DNA of 64,000 bases. Source: Nostoc sp. FACHB-280 (GTDB taxonomy: Bacteria > Cyanobacteriota > Cyanobacteriia > Cyanobacteriales > Nostocaceae). This document shows, piece by piece, positions 56,272 through 64,000 of the stretch. The position numbers were made by a program, and so were the translations under genes. The notes below the pieces were generated by a model, which did not search any database, had not been told where the DNA came from, and was given only the letters and a program-made list of their open reading frames with translations. Each line of letters opens with the position of its first letter. Positions within the stretch are counted from its first letter, which is position 1. The stretch spans positions 1 through 64,000 of the forward strand of contig NZ_JACJSD010000016.1 of assembly GCF_014697615.1 (NCBI RefSeq), in the 5' to 3' direction.

Positions 56272-57894
56272 GTGCGTTGGCATTTTTTGGCATTTTTTGG
56301 TTCAATAACGGTTTCGGCTATTGCTGTAACACCAGTAAACGCGCAGATTCCCTTGTTACCACTGTTGCAAACTCCCAGCAGTCTGAGTAATGACTCTGAG
56401 AATAGAAATGTTTCTGGCTGGATTTATCTAGATGGTCGTCGTTTATTTCAAATCAGCGCCACTAAAACTAATTTGCCAGAGCGTTTACAGAACATTCAGC
56501 GAAACTTGAATCAAATTAGCCAGAATTACTTTCAATCCTCAGCAACAGAAATCAAAGTAGAGGTGCGGAAAGTTAACGAAATACCAGTCATTCAGGTAAA
56601 TGGTGAATATCTGATGACTGTCACCTATGAGGATGCAGAACTCAGACAAGAAGATCAGCTAATCTCGGCAAATCAAATTGCTGATGCTTTACAAGAAGAT
56701 TTACAACGGGCAAAGCAAGAACGACAAACTCAATATCTGCTCAATCAAGGTAAAATTGCTGCTGGCATTGGGCTGGTGATGGTGGTCACAAGTTGGGGTG
56801 TATATTATTGGCAGCGTCGCTCTCGCAAAGAAACAGCACAGCCAGTTCCATCAATTTCTTCAACAGCGCAACCAATTACGACTCAACTCAATCAACAGCA
56901 ACATCGTCATGTTCAAGAAGTAAAGAAGCGTTTGTTTCAGTTAACCCAAGCCGGAATTTGGGGAGGGGGTAATTTTCTGATTTTGGGGTTATTTCCCTAC
57001 ACTCGACCGTTGCAAGTAGCCATACTTTCGGCGGTTCAAATTCCTTTAAAACTTGCTGTTGTGGCCTTGGGGACTTATGTCGCTACCCGTTTCAGCTATG
57101 CTTTAATCGATCGCTTCACAACGACACTCATCAGTAGTGGGGTTTTATTAACCTCCGATACTTCTGAACGTCTGCGTTTACGAGTCTCTACCTTTTCAGG
57201 CGTGACTAAAAGTATTGTCACTATTATCTGGGTAGGAGTTGGGATTTTATTCGCCCTTGTTTCTTTGGGGGTAGATATTGTTCCTTTACTTGCAGGTGCA
57301 GGTTTAGTTGGTGTGGCTGTATCTTTGGCTTCCCAAAACCTGATTAAAGATGCAATTAACGGCTTCTTGATTATCCTGGAAGACCAGTATGCGTTGGGCG
57401 ATGTGATTAATGTGGGCAATGTAGGCGGCTTAGTGGAAAATCTCAACTTGCGGATGACACAACTGCGTGATTCGGAAGGACGCTTAATCACCATTCCCAA
57501 TAGTGAAATTAAAATTGTCGCTAACCTTTCTAGCCGTTGGTCACGCGCCGATTTAACTGTTCCCATCGCCTATGAAGCTGATATTGACCATGCTTTGAAC
57601 TTGATTAAAAAAGTCGCCTTAGAAATGGATCAAGACCTGCAATGGAAACATCAAATTATCGAAACTCCGCAGGTTTTGGGTATTGATAATTTTGGCGATC
57701 GCGGTTTAATTATCCGTGTTTGGATTAAAACCCAACCTCTTAAACAATGGGATGTCGCCCGCGAATATCGCCGTCGCCTCAAAATCACCCTTGACCAAGC
57801 CGGAATTAATATCCCAGTACCACAACAAGCCATCTGGGTGAATGATGCACAGATGAATGGCAAGGGGAATGAGTCAATGGTCAATGGTCAATAG
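56272..57894 (+). CDS. MscS-family mechanosensitive channel with signal peptide
   Basis: A 540-residue protein with a signal peptide (to about PVNAQIP), a periplasmic domain of ~140 residues ('GWIYLDGRRLFQISA'), a first helix near 165, and the MscS core: pore helix 'LLAGAGLVGVAVSLASQNLIK', 'GFLIILEDQYALGDVINVG' and beta domain 'GLVENLNLRMTQLRDSEGRL'. It is a cytoplasmic-membrane channel gated by tension, with a YbdG/YnaI-like or plant-like arrangement. The start is GTG at 56272, with AAGGAGG ten bases upstream. The last residues (ESMVNGQ) are encoded by the beginning of a GTCAATA repeat, so the original stop was probably lost or shifted. Confidence 0.9.
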   Translation: MRWHFLAFFGSITVSAIAVTPVNAQIPLLPLLQTPSSLSNDSENRNVSGWIYLDGRRLFQISATKTNLPERLQNIQRNLNQISQNYFQSSATEIKVEVRKVNEIPVIQVNGEYLMTVTYEDAELRQEDQLISANQIADALQEDLQRAKQERQTQYLLNQGKIAAGIGLVMVVTSWGVYYWQRRSRKETAQPVPSISSTAQPITTQLNQQQHRHVQEVKKRLFQLTQAGIWGGGNFLILGLFPYTRPLQVAILSAVQIPLKLAVVALGTYVATRFSYALIDRFTTTLISSGVLLTSDTSERLRLRVSTFSGVTKSIVTIIWVGVGILFALVSLGVDIVPLLAGAGLVGVAVSLASQNLIKDAINGFLIILEDQYALGDVINVGNVGGLVENLNLRMTQLRDSEGRLITIPNSEIKIVANLSSRWSRADLTVPIAYEADIDHALNLIKKVALEMDQDLQWKHQIIETPQVLGIDNFGDRGLIIRVWIKTQPLKQWDVAREYRRRLKITLDQAGINIPVPQQAIWVNDAQMNGKGNESMVNGQ

Positions 57895-57928
57895 TCAATA
57901 GTCAATAGTCAATAGTCAATAGTCAATA
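57873..57928. repeat. GTCAATA heptamer array
   Basis: Eight tandem seven-base units: two GTCAATG then six GTCAATA. This is a short tandemly repeated repetitive sequence (STRR) type known from heterocystous cyanobacteria. The array starts inside the coding sequence of the MscS gene, whose stop TAG (57892-57894) lies within it. Confidence 0.88.
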
Positions 57929-57933
57929 GTAGT

Positions 57934-57953
57934 GTGGGCAAGATTTTGCCCAC
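57934..57953. repeat. Palindrome behind the heptamer array
   Basis: GTGGGCAA gatt TTGCCCAC, a perfect 8-bp hairpin and a variant of the palindrome at 48044-48064. It sits between the heptamer array and a promoter and could also terminate the mscS transcript. Confidence 0.6.
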
Positions 57954-57966
57954 CTCTGGTCAATGC

Positions 57967-57985
57967 AGTACATTTGTACTATAAT
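57967..57985 (+). promoter_or_regulatory. LexA-box-like operator overlapping a -10 element
   Basis: AGTACATTTGTACT (57967-57980) is a full match to the cyanobacterial LexA consensus RGTACNNNDGTWCB, as I remember it from Anabaena. It overlaps the -10 element TATAAT (57980-57985). The site is 42 bases upstream of the ATG of the 58022 gene. Confidence 0.75.
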
Positions 57986-58021
57986 AGATATAGCGTCCAG
58001 AAATCCTAGTGCAGTGCAACT

Positions 58022-58285
58022 ATGATCAAGCATTACATTCTCAACCTCAATCCAACTGCCAAGCACGAATGGGATCGCTGTATTTTACGTGACCCACTGA
58101 CTGCAAAACGTCCAGACTTTTCCCGATTAATTGCCGAAGCAGTTGGTGCTGATACAGGAAGTTATTTAATCAGCGTAAATATTGAAATACAGGTATTAGA
58201 ACAAGCGGCAGTACCGCAAGCTGAACAACTTTCACTTTCTTTTCCAGAGGTAGCTGTTCAACCACCGATGAGAGAAGCGGCATAA
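58022..58285 (+). CDS. Small conserved hypothetical protein, possibly SOS-regulated
   Basis: An 87-residue protein (MIKHYILNLNPTAKHEWDR start) with no signal peptide or membrane segment. It has no family I recognise. The last third is Gln/Pro/Ala-rich. A LexA-box-like operator and -10 element sit just upstream, and a nearly identical promoter precedes the 63167 gene, so both may respond to DNA damage. There is no obvious ribosome binding site (the leader is tagtgcagtgcaact). It ends 15 bases from the convergent SDR gene. Confidence 0.68.
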   Translation: MIKHYILNLNPTAKHEWDRCILRDPLTAKRPDFSRLIAEAVGADTGSYLISVNIEIQVLEQAAVPQAEQLSLSFPEVAVQPPMREAA

Positions 58286-58300
58286 AGGGGGACGAGAAAC

Positions 58301-59047
58301 TTACCACTGTAATTGAATTGGCCCACCAAACTTCCGCATCTCTGCAAAAAATTGTCCTTGCGCTCCTCCATCTGGTAGGGTTGCTAAATAAACTGCTGTT
58401 TCTGCGCCTTCTTCTGCGGTGAATGGCGCATTTTCACCGCCCATATCAGTTTTCATCCAACCAGGAGAATAGGCATTGACGAGAATATTCTCATTTTGGA
58501 GTTCCCTAGCCAGAAGTATAGTTAGCCCATTGATCCCGACTTTGGAAATTCTATAGGAAGGTGCTAATGGGTAGTAGTCACTGCCCATTGTATGCAAAGA
58601 AGCCATTTCAGTAGAAACGTTAACAATGCGACCGTAGTTGTTGAGTTTCATCAAGGGTATTAAAGCTTGAGAAATTCTCAGTACCGCCAGAACATTAGTG
58701 TTAAATGTAGCTTGCATTGTTTCTAGCCGAACAGTTAATAAGCTGGATTCTTCCGGTGTGGCGGTAGGATTAATACCAGCGTTATTCACTAGAATATCTA
58801 CCTTACCGTAGGTTTGCTGTAGCCATTGGGTAAATTCTGTAACACTAGTATCACTATTTACATCGAGTACATGATAGTTGATATCTAGCCCTTCACCAGA
58901 TAACTGCTGCTTTGCTGCCAGTCCATCTGTTTGATTACGGCTGGTTAAAACAACATGAATACCATTTTGAGCTAATTTGCGAGAGATAGCATATCCTAAG
59001 CCCCGATTGCTACCTGTAACTACGGCAATCTTGCTTTGATTTGTCAT
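58301..59047 (-). CDS. Short-chain dehydrogenase/reductase
   Basis: A 248-residue SDR enzyme. It has the NADP-binding TGSNRGLG motif (residues ~12-19), 'VLDVNSDTSVTEF', 'NNAGIN' and the catalytic Ser/Tyr/Lys with YRISK. The pattern resembles carbonyl-reductase-like SDRs, which reduce aldehydes, ketones or quinones with NADPH. It is divergent from a LysR regulator 85 bases away, which is likely its controller. The start is the ATG at 59045-59047. Confidence 0.9.
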   Translation of the reverse strand: MTNQSKIAVVTGSNRGLGYAISRKLAQNGIHVVLTSRNQTDGLAAKQQLSGEGLDINYHVLDVNSDTSVTEFTQWLQQTYGKVDILVNNAGINPTATPEESSLLTVRLETMQATFNTNVLAVLRISQALIPLMKLNNYGRIVNVSTEMASLHTMGSDYYPLAPSYRISKVGINGLTILLARELQNENILVNAYSPGWMKTDMGGENAPFTAEEGAETAVYLATLPDGGAQGQFFAEMRKFGGPIQLQW

Positions 59048-59132
59048 GTTGATAATTTTTAAACAACTGTTAGTTTTACTTTACTGAGATGTTATAAATT
59101 AATCAAATTGATTGAAATAATGTGTTTCATCG

Positions 59133-60050
59133 ATGGGATTAATAGATTTATCTGCCGTTGATCTCAACTTGCTGGTTGCCTTTGAAGCACTTTTTGAAGA
59201 AAAAAGTGTGACAGCCGCAGCTACAAGACTGTATTTAGGACAACCAGCCATGAGTGCGGCTTTGGGAAGATTACGCACATTATTTCAAGATGATTTATTT
59301 ATCAGAATTGGTAGAGAAATGCAGCCTACAGCCAAAGCAGTAGCAATTGCACCCGATATCAAAGCAGCTTTACAACAAATTCGGCAAACATTAGCCGCCA
59401 GCCAAACATTTGATGCTACAACTTCTCAAAACACGTTTACAATTGGTAGTTCAGATTACAGCAGCTATGTTGTGATGCCCAAACTGTTGCAAGTTTGTCA
59501 TCAAATAGCACCAAAGATTAATTTTCGCTTGATTGGTTTTGCCAAAGACTCGGTAGGAGAACTATTAGAAAATCAAGAGATTGATTTAGCCTTGGGTGTG
59601 TTCCAAAATCCACCCAGGCAAACCATACAGATGCCGTTATTTACAGAACACTTTGTTGGCATCTGTCGCCGAGGGCATCCTGTGATTAGTCAAGATGCGA
59701 TCGCACCAGAAAGTTTTGCTAATCTGCTCCATGCTCTGTTTACCATCAGACAAGATGAAGTTGGCGAAATTGACAAAGTTTTGGCTCAGTCCAATCTCAA
59801 ACGTCGCATTGTTTTGACGACTCCCCATTTACTAGTGCTACCAGCAATTATTTCATCTAGTGACTTAGTGGCTGCTGTGCCATCACGGTTAGTAACATCC
59901 TTAGCAGATGAAGGAGCAGTAGAAATTTTTGAACTGCCTATACAAACACAACCGTGGATGATTTCAATGTTGTGGAGCCGACTAACAGATCAAGATCAGG
60001 CAAATTGTTGGTTAAGACAGATGCTCAAGAGTATTTGCGAGGAAATTTAA
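59133..60050 (+). CDS. LysR family transcriptional regulator
   Basis: A 305-residue regulator. The N-terminal winged HTH ('LNLLVAFEALFEEKSVTAAATRL', 'GQPAMSAALGRLRTLFQDDLF') is followed by the substrate-binding LysR domain. It is most like the NodD/NahR-type group. It likely controls the divergent SDR gene through the 85-base intergenic region. The ATG at 59133 is the expected start. The 3' end overlaps the convergent adhesin gene by four bases. Confidence 0.9.
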   Translation: MGLIDLSAVDLNLLVAFEALFEEKSVTAAATRLYLGQPAMSAALGRLRTLFQDDLFIRIGREMQPTAKAVAIAPDIKAALQQIRQTLAASQTFDATTSQNTFTIGSSDYSSYVVMPKLLQVCHQIAPKINFRLIGFAKDSVGELLENQEIDLALGVFQNPPRQTIQMPLFTEHFVGICRRGHPVISQDAIAPESFANLLHALFTIRQDEVGEIDKVLAQSNLKRRIVLTTPHLLVLPAIISSSDLVAAVPSRLVTSLADEGAVEIFELPIQTQPWMISMLWSRLTDQDQANCWLRQMLKSICEEI

Positions 60051-62578
60051 AACACAAAATTCTTGGAGTCGTTCAAAGCGTTAGCAGATACATTGCGTAA
60101 CCTCACCAATTCCAAAGCCACACGTTGACCAGCAGTACCATCTAAGTCAATTAAAACTAAGGTGTCTGTTCCTGCTGTTTGCAACTGCAAATAACCGCCG
60201 GCAATGGCTGTAGCAAAGTTCAAGTTGCTCAAATCTAAACTCCGCCAGAGTGCTTGTAAGACAATTTTATCTGTACCAACGGCAAAGTCTGTAATTGTAT
60301 CGCCGCTGTCGGCAAGGTTGGTATAAACAAAGCTATCTGCACCAGCACCGCCTGTCAGCATATCTGCGCCTCTCAAGCCAGCAATCAAATCGTTGACAGA
60401 TGTACCTTGGAGATTATCAGAATATGCTGTGCCATTAATTACAGATGCTTCATAAGCTCCAATATCAACTCGACCATTCAAAATACGTCGATAACCACTA
60501 CCACGTTGATCAAAAGGTACTCTTTCGGTAGTATTGCCATCTCTGTCTAAGTCTGCAATGTCGGCCGGGACATCAGCGTTATTACCAGCGTTAATGGCGG
60601 GACTACCATAAACTAAGGCGTGGGTTTTGACTGGGCCGCCATTGTCACGCAGGATGGTATCGATAACTTGGGAAATGCTGACTTGCAATTGTTCGTTGGG
60701 GTTAAAGCCTGTGCTGCCATTAAGGTTGCCAATTAGGTTATAGCCGTTGCTGATAAAGTTACCGAAGACATCGGGGTTAACTGCACCAGGAATGTTATCG
60801 TTATTGCCTGCTATGATGCTGTTGTTGATGGTGGCTGTACCTGTGTCTGCGTTGTAGATACCTGCGCCGTTAGATACAGTATTTTCATCATCATAGTAAG
60901 ACTTGTTGAAGGCGATCGTGCTATTGCTAACGGTTAAAGTGCCAGAGTTATAAATTCCCCCACCTTCGGAGTAGGACTGGTTGCTACTAATGGTACTGTT
61001 AACTAAAGTTAGAGTGCCAGAGTTGTTAATGCCTGCGCCAATCCCTGCGGTGTTGTTGTTAATAGTGGTGTTAATTACAAATGCAGTGCCGTTGTTGAGA
61101 ATACCACCTCCTAACCCTGCTGAGTTATCGCTGATAGTAGAACTAATTATGGTTATGGTGCCATCATTAACAATCGTGCCGTTTGCGGCTCCCTCTGCAT
61201 TAGAATTACCTGTGATAGTACTTCTAATAACTGTCAGATTGCCAGATGCAGAGTTATAGATGCCGTTGCTGTTAATATCTCCTGTTACGTCTAAACCTCC
61301 TATATTACTGCTGATAGTGCTGTTGCTCACTATGACGTTGCTACTGCCTCTCAGACCTATACTACTGAGACCTGTACTGCCGTAGTCTGACGAGTTGTTA
61401 CTGATGCTGCTATTACTTACCGTTGCTATACCATAAAGAATAAGACCAGCATTACTAAAGTCGTAGTATGAATAGTTGCCATTGATGGTGGTTCTGTCTA
61501 TTTTGCTGGTGCCAGTAGCAATAAGTCCACTGGAATTTCTGCCGCTATTGTAATTAATCGAGCTGTTAGTTACTGTTAGAGTCCCTGAATGGATGACTCC
61601 ACTTGACCAATAAGAAGAATTATTATCTATTTTGCTGTAGCTGATAATCAATGTACCTGAACTATCAATGCCAGCCCCAGCGCCACCAACTGCGATCGCT
61701 GCATTATTACTAACGCTACTATTTTTAATGGTGAGGCTGCCATTACTCACAATGCCGCTGAATGCAATGTACTCTTGGTTTTCTGACTGATTGTTATCAA
61801 CACTGCTATAACTCAAGGTTACGGTGCCAGTGCTGTAGATACCCGTACCACCAGCTACACCTCGGTTATTATTGATGGTGCTGTTTTTAGCTGTTAAAGT
61901 CCCAGTGTTATATATACCTGCACCGTAGCCAAAGTTATTGGGGGAGTAGGAGTCATTGTAGTATCCGGCAGAATTTCCATTGATGGCACTTTTGTTAAGA
62001 GTGAGGATACCAGCGTTGTAGATACCGCCGCCATCGCCTGCATAAAAGAAATCTTCAGCATCAACTTGGCCTGCGTAGTTAGCTGTAACGGTGCTGTTGT
62101 TGAGCTTTAAAACTCCAGAGGTGGAGTTATAAATGCCACCACCGTTGTTGCCGGAACTGTCTTGACCACCAGAAAAGTTATTCCTAATGGTGACGTTTCT
62201 TAATGTCAGATTGCCAGCATTGTAAACGCCGCCACCACCTCTTGCATCTGTGGCATAGCCATTAGCAATTGTTAACCCTTCAATGTCAACAGTGATGCCG
62301 TTAGCAATTTCAAATACACGAGATATGTTGTTGTCTTGAGCAAAATTGTAGTTACCACTGATGGTGAGTAAGTTTGAACCTCTACCATCAATACTTAAGT
62401 CATCGGTGATGAACAAACTACTACCACCAAGGCTGATAGTATCGGCGATGTTGTCGGTGAAGAGTCCGCCTGTAAATCTGATTAAATCTTTACCGGCTGA
62501 GGCGTTGGCATTTAAAACTGCTTGCTGTAATGAACCAAGACCACTGCTTTTAGTGTTGGTGACGTTAAAGGTAGCCAT
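60047..62578 (-). CDS. Beta-helix surface protein with RTX-like C-terminus
   Basis: An 843-residue protein. The first ~600 residues are a right-handed beta-helix with repeated 'NSTISSN', 'GIYNSGTLTV' and 'GGGIYNAG' units, a choice-of-anchor-Q-type ending ('SPAINAGNNADVPADIADLD'), then an RTX-like calcium domain ('NDLIAGLRGADMLTGGAGAD') and a terminal 'FVYTNLADSGDTITDFAVGTDKI' motif. Such proteins lack a cleaved signal and are exported by a type I secretion system using the C-terminus. It is probably a surface adhesin or matrix protein. The start is the ATG at 62576-62578. The DNA itself is repetitive. Confidence 0.85.
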   Translation of the reverse strand: MATFNVTNTKSSGLGSLQQAVLNANASAGKDLIRFTGGLFTDNIADTISLGGSSLFITDDLSIDGRGSNLLTISGNYNFAQDNNISRVFEIANGITVDIEGLTIANGYATDARGGGGVYNAGNLTLRNVTIRNNFSGGQDSSGNNGGGIYNSTSGVLKLNNSTVTANYAGQVDAEDFFYAGDGGGIYNAGILTLNKSAINGNSAGYYNDSYSPNNFGYGAGIYNTGTLTAKNSTINNNRGVAGGTGIYSTGTVTLSYSSVDNNQSENQEYIAFSGIVSNGSLTIKNSSVSNNAAIAVGGAGAGIDSSGTLIISYSKIDNNSSYWSSGVIHSGTLTVTNSSINYNSGRNSSGLIATGTSKIDRTTINGNYSYYDFSNAGLILYGIATVSNSSISNNSSDYGSTGLSSIGLRGSSNVIVSNSTISSNIGGLDVTGDINSNGIYNSASGNLTVIRSTITGNSNAEGAANGTIVNDGTITIISSTISDNSAGLGGGILNNGTAFVINTTINNNTAGIGAGINNSGTLTLVNSTISSNQSYSEGGGIYNSGTLTVSNSTIAFNKSYYDDENTVSNGAGIYNADTGTATINNSIIAGNNDNIPGAVNPDVFGNFISNGYNLIGNLNGSTGFNPNEQLQVSISQVIDTILRDNGGPVKTHALVYGSPAINAGNNADVPADIADLDRDGNTTERVPFDQRGSGYRRILNGRVDIGAYEASVINGTAYSDNLQGTSVNDLIAGLRGADMLTGGAGADSFVYTNLADSGDTITDFAVGTDKIVLQALWRSLDLSNLNFATAIAGGYLQLQTAGTDTLVLIDLDGTAGQRVALELVRLRNVSANALNDSKNFVF

Positions 62579-62647
62579 TGTTTATCTTACTCCTATTGGT
62601 TTTGGTTGTGTCAGCAATATGAGCTTTCGCTAAACACACAAAATGAC

Positions 62648-62672
62648 AGCACTGTTACGAACAGTGCTTTTT
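62648..62672 (+). terminator. Hairpin with T run upstream of the adhesin gene
   Basis: AGCACTGTT acg AACAGTGCT followed by TTTTTT on the plus strand. It has the form of a terminator for rightward transcription, but the nearest rightward gene ends at 60050. In the leader of the minus-strand adhesin it could act as a 5' hairpin. Confidence 0.6.
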
Positions 62673-62838
62673 TGGGTATTTGGTTTGGGAGTTGATAAGC
62701 ACTGGTTTTAAGAGTCATCCTGAAAATTTATTTAACCCAATAAATTTAGGTGATGATTAAGATTTTACTAATACTCTTTTCAGAGAATATTAAGTAAGAT
62801 TACGTAATTGGTCTTTTTTCTATGCTGTGATTGAAGAG

Positions 62839-62887
62839 GGGGACAAGGTAGGCAAGGGAGACAGAGTAGACAAGGTGGACAAGAGAG
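62839..62887. repeat. gacaaggt-type short repeats
   Basis: A degenerate array (gacaaggtaggcaagggagacagag, then gacaaggtggacaag), related to the complement of the array at 33868-33900. Non-coding. The full gap 62579-63166 holds this array, the hairpin at 62648, and the promoter at 62966. Confidence 0.5.
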
Positions 62888-62965
62888 ATGGAATGGCTTG
62901 AGCGAAAATTTAAGCTAAGTTCTGTATAAATCTCGTCTAAAAATGCGGTATTTTGTGGCAGTTTC

Positions 62966-62984
62966 AGTACATTTTTACTATAAT
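62966..62984 (+). promoter_or_regulatory. Second LexA-box-like promoter
   Basis: AGTACATTTTTACT (62966-62979) matches the LexA consensus except for one base (TTAC instead of GTAC in the right half), and overlaps TATAAT (62979-62984). The whole stretch from cagtacattt to agatat is almost identical to the promoter at 57966-57991. It precedes the 63167 gene with a leader of ~170 bases. Confidence 0.65.
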
Positions 62985-63166
62985 AGATATATCAAGTACA
63001 GGTTATAGTCTTCTACGCCAAAAAGCATCTTTTTGATTTCAAGATGTGACTATTTTTTCACTACTCCAGAAGAAGTTTGACAGCAGAGAAATAGAAGTAT
63101 TTAGACATACTTCTGATATCTCTTTTGCGATGTGATGAATTGAGATTTTTAGAGGAAGATTATTTG

Positions 63167-63538
63167 ATGATGCAAATGAATCATTATCCATCTGCGATCG
63201 CTCAGGCTGCTCAACGTGTAAATGAACTAGACTCGCAGTTGATGGCTGTACAGCAGCAAATTAACCGCTTTGAAGGGAATGCAGACCGCGCGGCGGCTTT
63301 TGATGTGGATTTGAAAAATGATGCTCAACGCAAGGCGCGGCGGTTTGAGGTATTACTATTGAACAACGAATATCAAAAGGCGGTGGATACCCAAATTCAA
63401 CTGACTGTAGAAAAAGCTAATGCGATCGCGCATTTAGAATATCTGCGTAATCAGTTTAGTGTAGCGAAGTTAGAGGCAAGATTAGCGATCGCTCAACAAC
63501 TGACTGATTATGAATCACGGGAATTAGTCGGTTTGTAG
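63167..63538 (+). CDS. Small coiled-coil protein, possibly SOS-regulated
   Basis: A 123-residue, almost wholly helical protein. Two coiled-coil stretches ('AAQRVNELDSQLMAVQQQIN' and 'LEYLRNQFSVAKLEARLAIA') flank a basic region (KNDAQRKARRFEVLL). I do not recognise a named family; a DNA- or SSB-associated role is possible but not shown. The ATG at 63167 is chosen because AGAGGAAG lies eight bases upstream; a TTG at 63125 has no such site. It is convergent with the HdeD gene. Its promoter closely resembles that of the 58022 gene. Confidence 0.7.
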   Translation: MMQMNHYPSAIAQAAQRVNELDSQLMAVQQQINRFEGNADRAAAFDVDLKNDAQRKARRFEVLLLNNEYQKAVDTQIQLTVEKANAIAHLEYLRNQFSVAKLEARLAIAQQLTDYESRELVGL

Positions 63539-63582
63539 TTTATAAGTAGAGACTTTGCAATGCAAAGTCTCTACTTAAGGAA

Positions 63583-63999
63583 TTATGCAGCTTGATTAGA
63601 TTCAGGTAAGCTAGAACGCGCATTTAACGACAGCATAACGCGAGAAATCCCTGTCACCACAATGCTAGAACCTAACAATGTGCCGAGTAGCCAAGGTGCG
63701 TTGCTGGGAAACTGAAACCAAATAAGTGCGCCTAAAAATAGGGTAATAATGCCATTACCTAATACCCATGTCCAGTTTTGTTGGGGACGTAAACGGAATG
63801 CCAAAATTAACTCGAATGTACCTTCTGTGAGTAAGAAGCTACCGATTAACAAGGTGAGTGTGAGAATCCCAGTCCGAGGATAAACTAACAGCATCACACC
63901 TGTAGCAATATAAAGTCCGCTTAAGAGAATTTTCAACAGAAAACCTCCTTCGCGGCGGGTATGAGTAGCATAAACGAGCTTGGCAAATCCCGCAGACAT
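63583..63999 (-). CDS. HdeD family membrane protein (5'-truncated by window edge)
   Basis: The visible 138 residues match the C-terminal two thirds of the HdeD/DUF308 family: 'KLVYATHTRREGGFLLKILL', 'LYIATGVMLLVYPRTGILTLTLL', 'SFLLTEGTFELILAFRLRPQQNW' and 'GNGIITLFLGALIWFQFP'. Family members are ~190 residues with six helices, so the first two helices are probably encoded beyond position 64000; the Met at 63999 is likely internal. Members are linked to acid or general stress. Function here is unproven. Confidence 0.85.
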   Translation of the reverse strand: MSAGFAKLVYATHTRREGGFLLKILLSGLYIATGVMLLVYPRTGILTLTLLIGSFLLTEGTFELILAFRLRPQQNWTWVLGNGIITLFLGALIWFQFPSNAPWLLGTLLGSSIVVTGISRVMLSLNARSSLPESNQAA

Positions 64000-64000
64000 C

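Noticed and set aside
57873-57928. Heptamer array as a possible CRISPR
   Set aside because: The units are seven bases long and have no spacers.
60981-61259. Val/Leu-rich plus-strand frame
   Set aside because: It is the antisense of the repetitive adhesin gene; repeat DNA keeps the frame open.

Overview
The window looks like chromosome of a filamentous, probably heterocyst-forming cyanobacterium (Nostocales: Nostoc, Anabaena, Tolypothrix or Calothrix type). The evidence is abundant HIP1 sites (gcgatcgc), photosynthesis-specific genes (psbQ/CyanoQ, acsF, hemJ), a cyanobacterial tmRNA, GTCAATA heptamer repeats, small dispersed palindromic repeats, and large multidomain Ser/Thr kinase-histidine kinase, CHAT, WD40 and TPS proteins. 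The genus cannot be fixed from the sequence alone.

Layout. 1-180: end of an rRNA operon (5S rRNA and terminator). 250-18600: mostly housekeeping and conserved cyanobacterial genes (an MscS channel, DUF2808 and DUF4126 proteins, purB, an 1809-residue kinase/ATPase/GAF/histidine kinase, hemJ, an alpha/beta hydrolase, a glycine-oxidase-like flavoprotein, psbQ, a Uma2 protein, a DCC protein, an AraC regulator). 18680-28460: pgeF, birA, an M23 peptidase, ribE, a bifunctional-nuclease family protein, an Fe-S aldo/keto reductase, a MarC protein, ssrA, a threonine aldolase-like enzyme and a DUF2996 protein, with one MITE-like element and a relic of it. 28850-33770: a secreted small protein, a TPS exoprotein and acsF.

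33900-46056 is the accessory core. Four large genes lie in a row on the minus strand. In transcription order they are: a protein with two successive caspase-clan-like His/Cys protease domains and an AAA ATPase; an ATPase of the same type with a membrane segment and 14 WD40 repeats; a papain-like protease with a ~600-residue helical N-terminal region; and an HTH-NTPase-TPR STAND protein. I read this as a candidate NTPase-controlled protease (conflict or regulated-death) system. Just upstream of it is a decayed IS5-type transposase that was itself interrupted by a 56-bp small repeat.

46060-64000: a CAP-domain protein, a beta/gamma-crystallin, a tyrosine phosphatase-like protein, a GC-rich cupin gene, a PHP/DUF3604-like protein directly behind an sbpA-cysT-cysW sulfate transporter operon that lacks cysA, a second MscS channel whose 3' end runs into a heptamer repeat, a divergent SDR/LysR pair, a beta-helix/RTX adhesin and a truncated HdeD gene. 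Two small uncharacterised genes (58022 and 63167) share an almost identical promoter that overlaps a LexA-box-like palindrome, which suggests a small damage-responsive regulon.

No tRNA genes, CRISPR array, prophage or intact insertion sequence were recognised.
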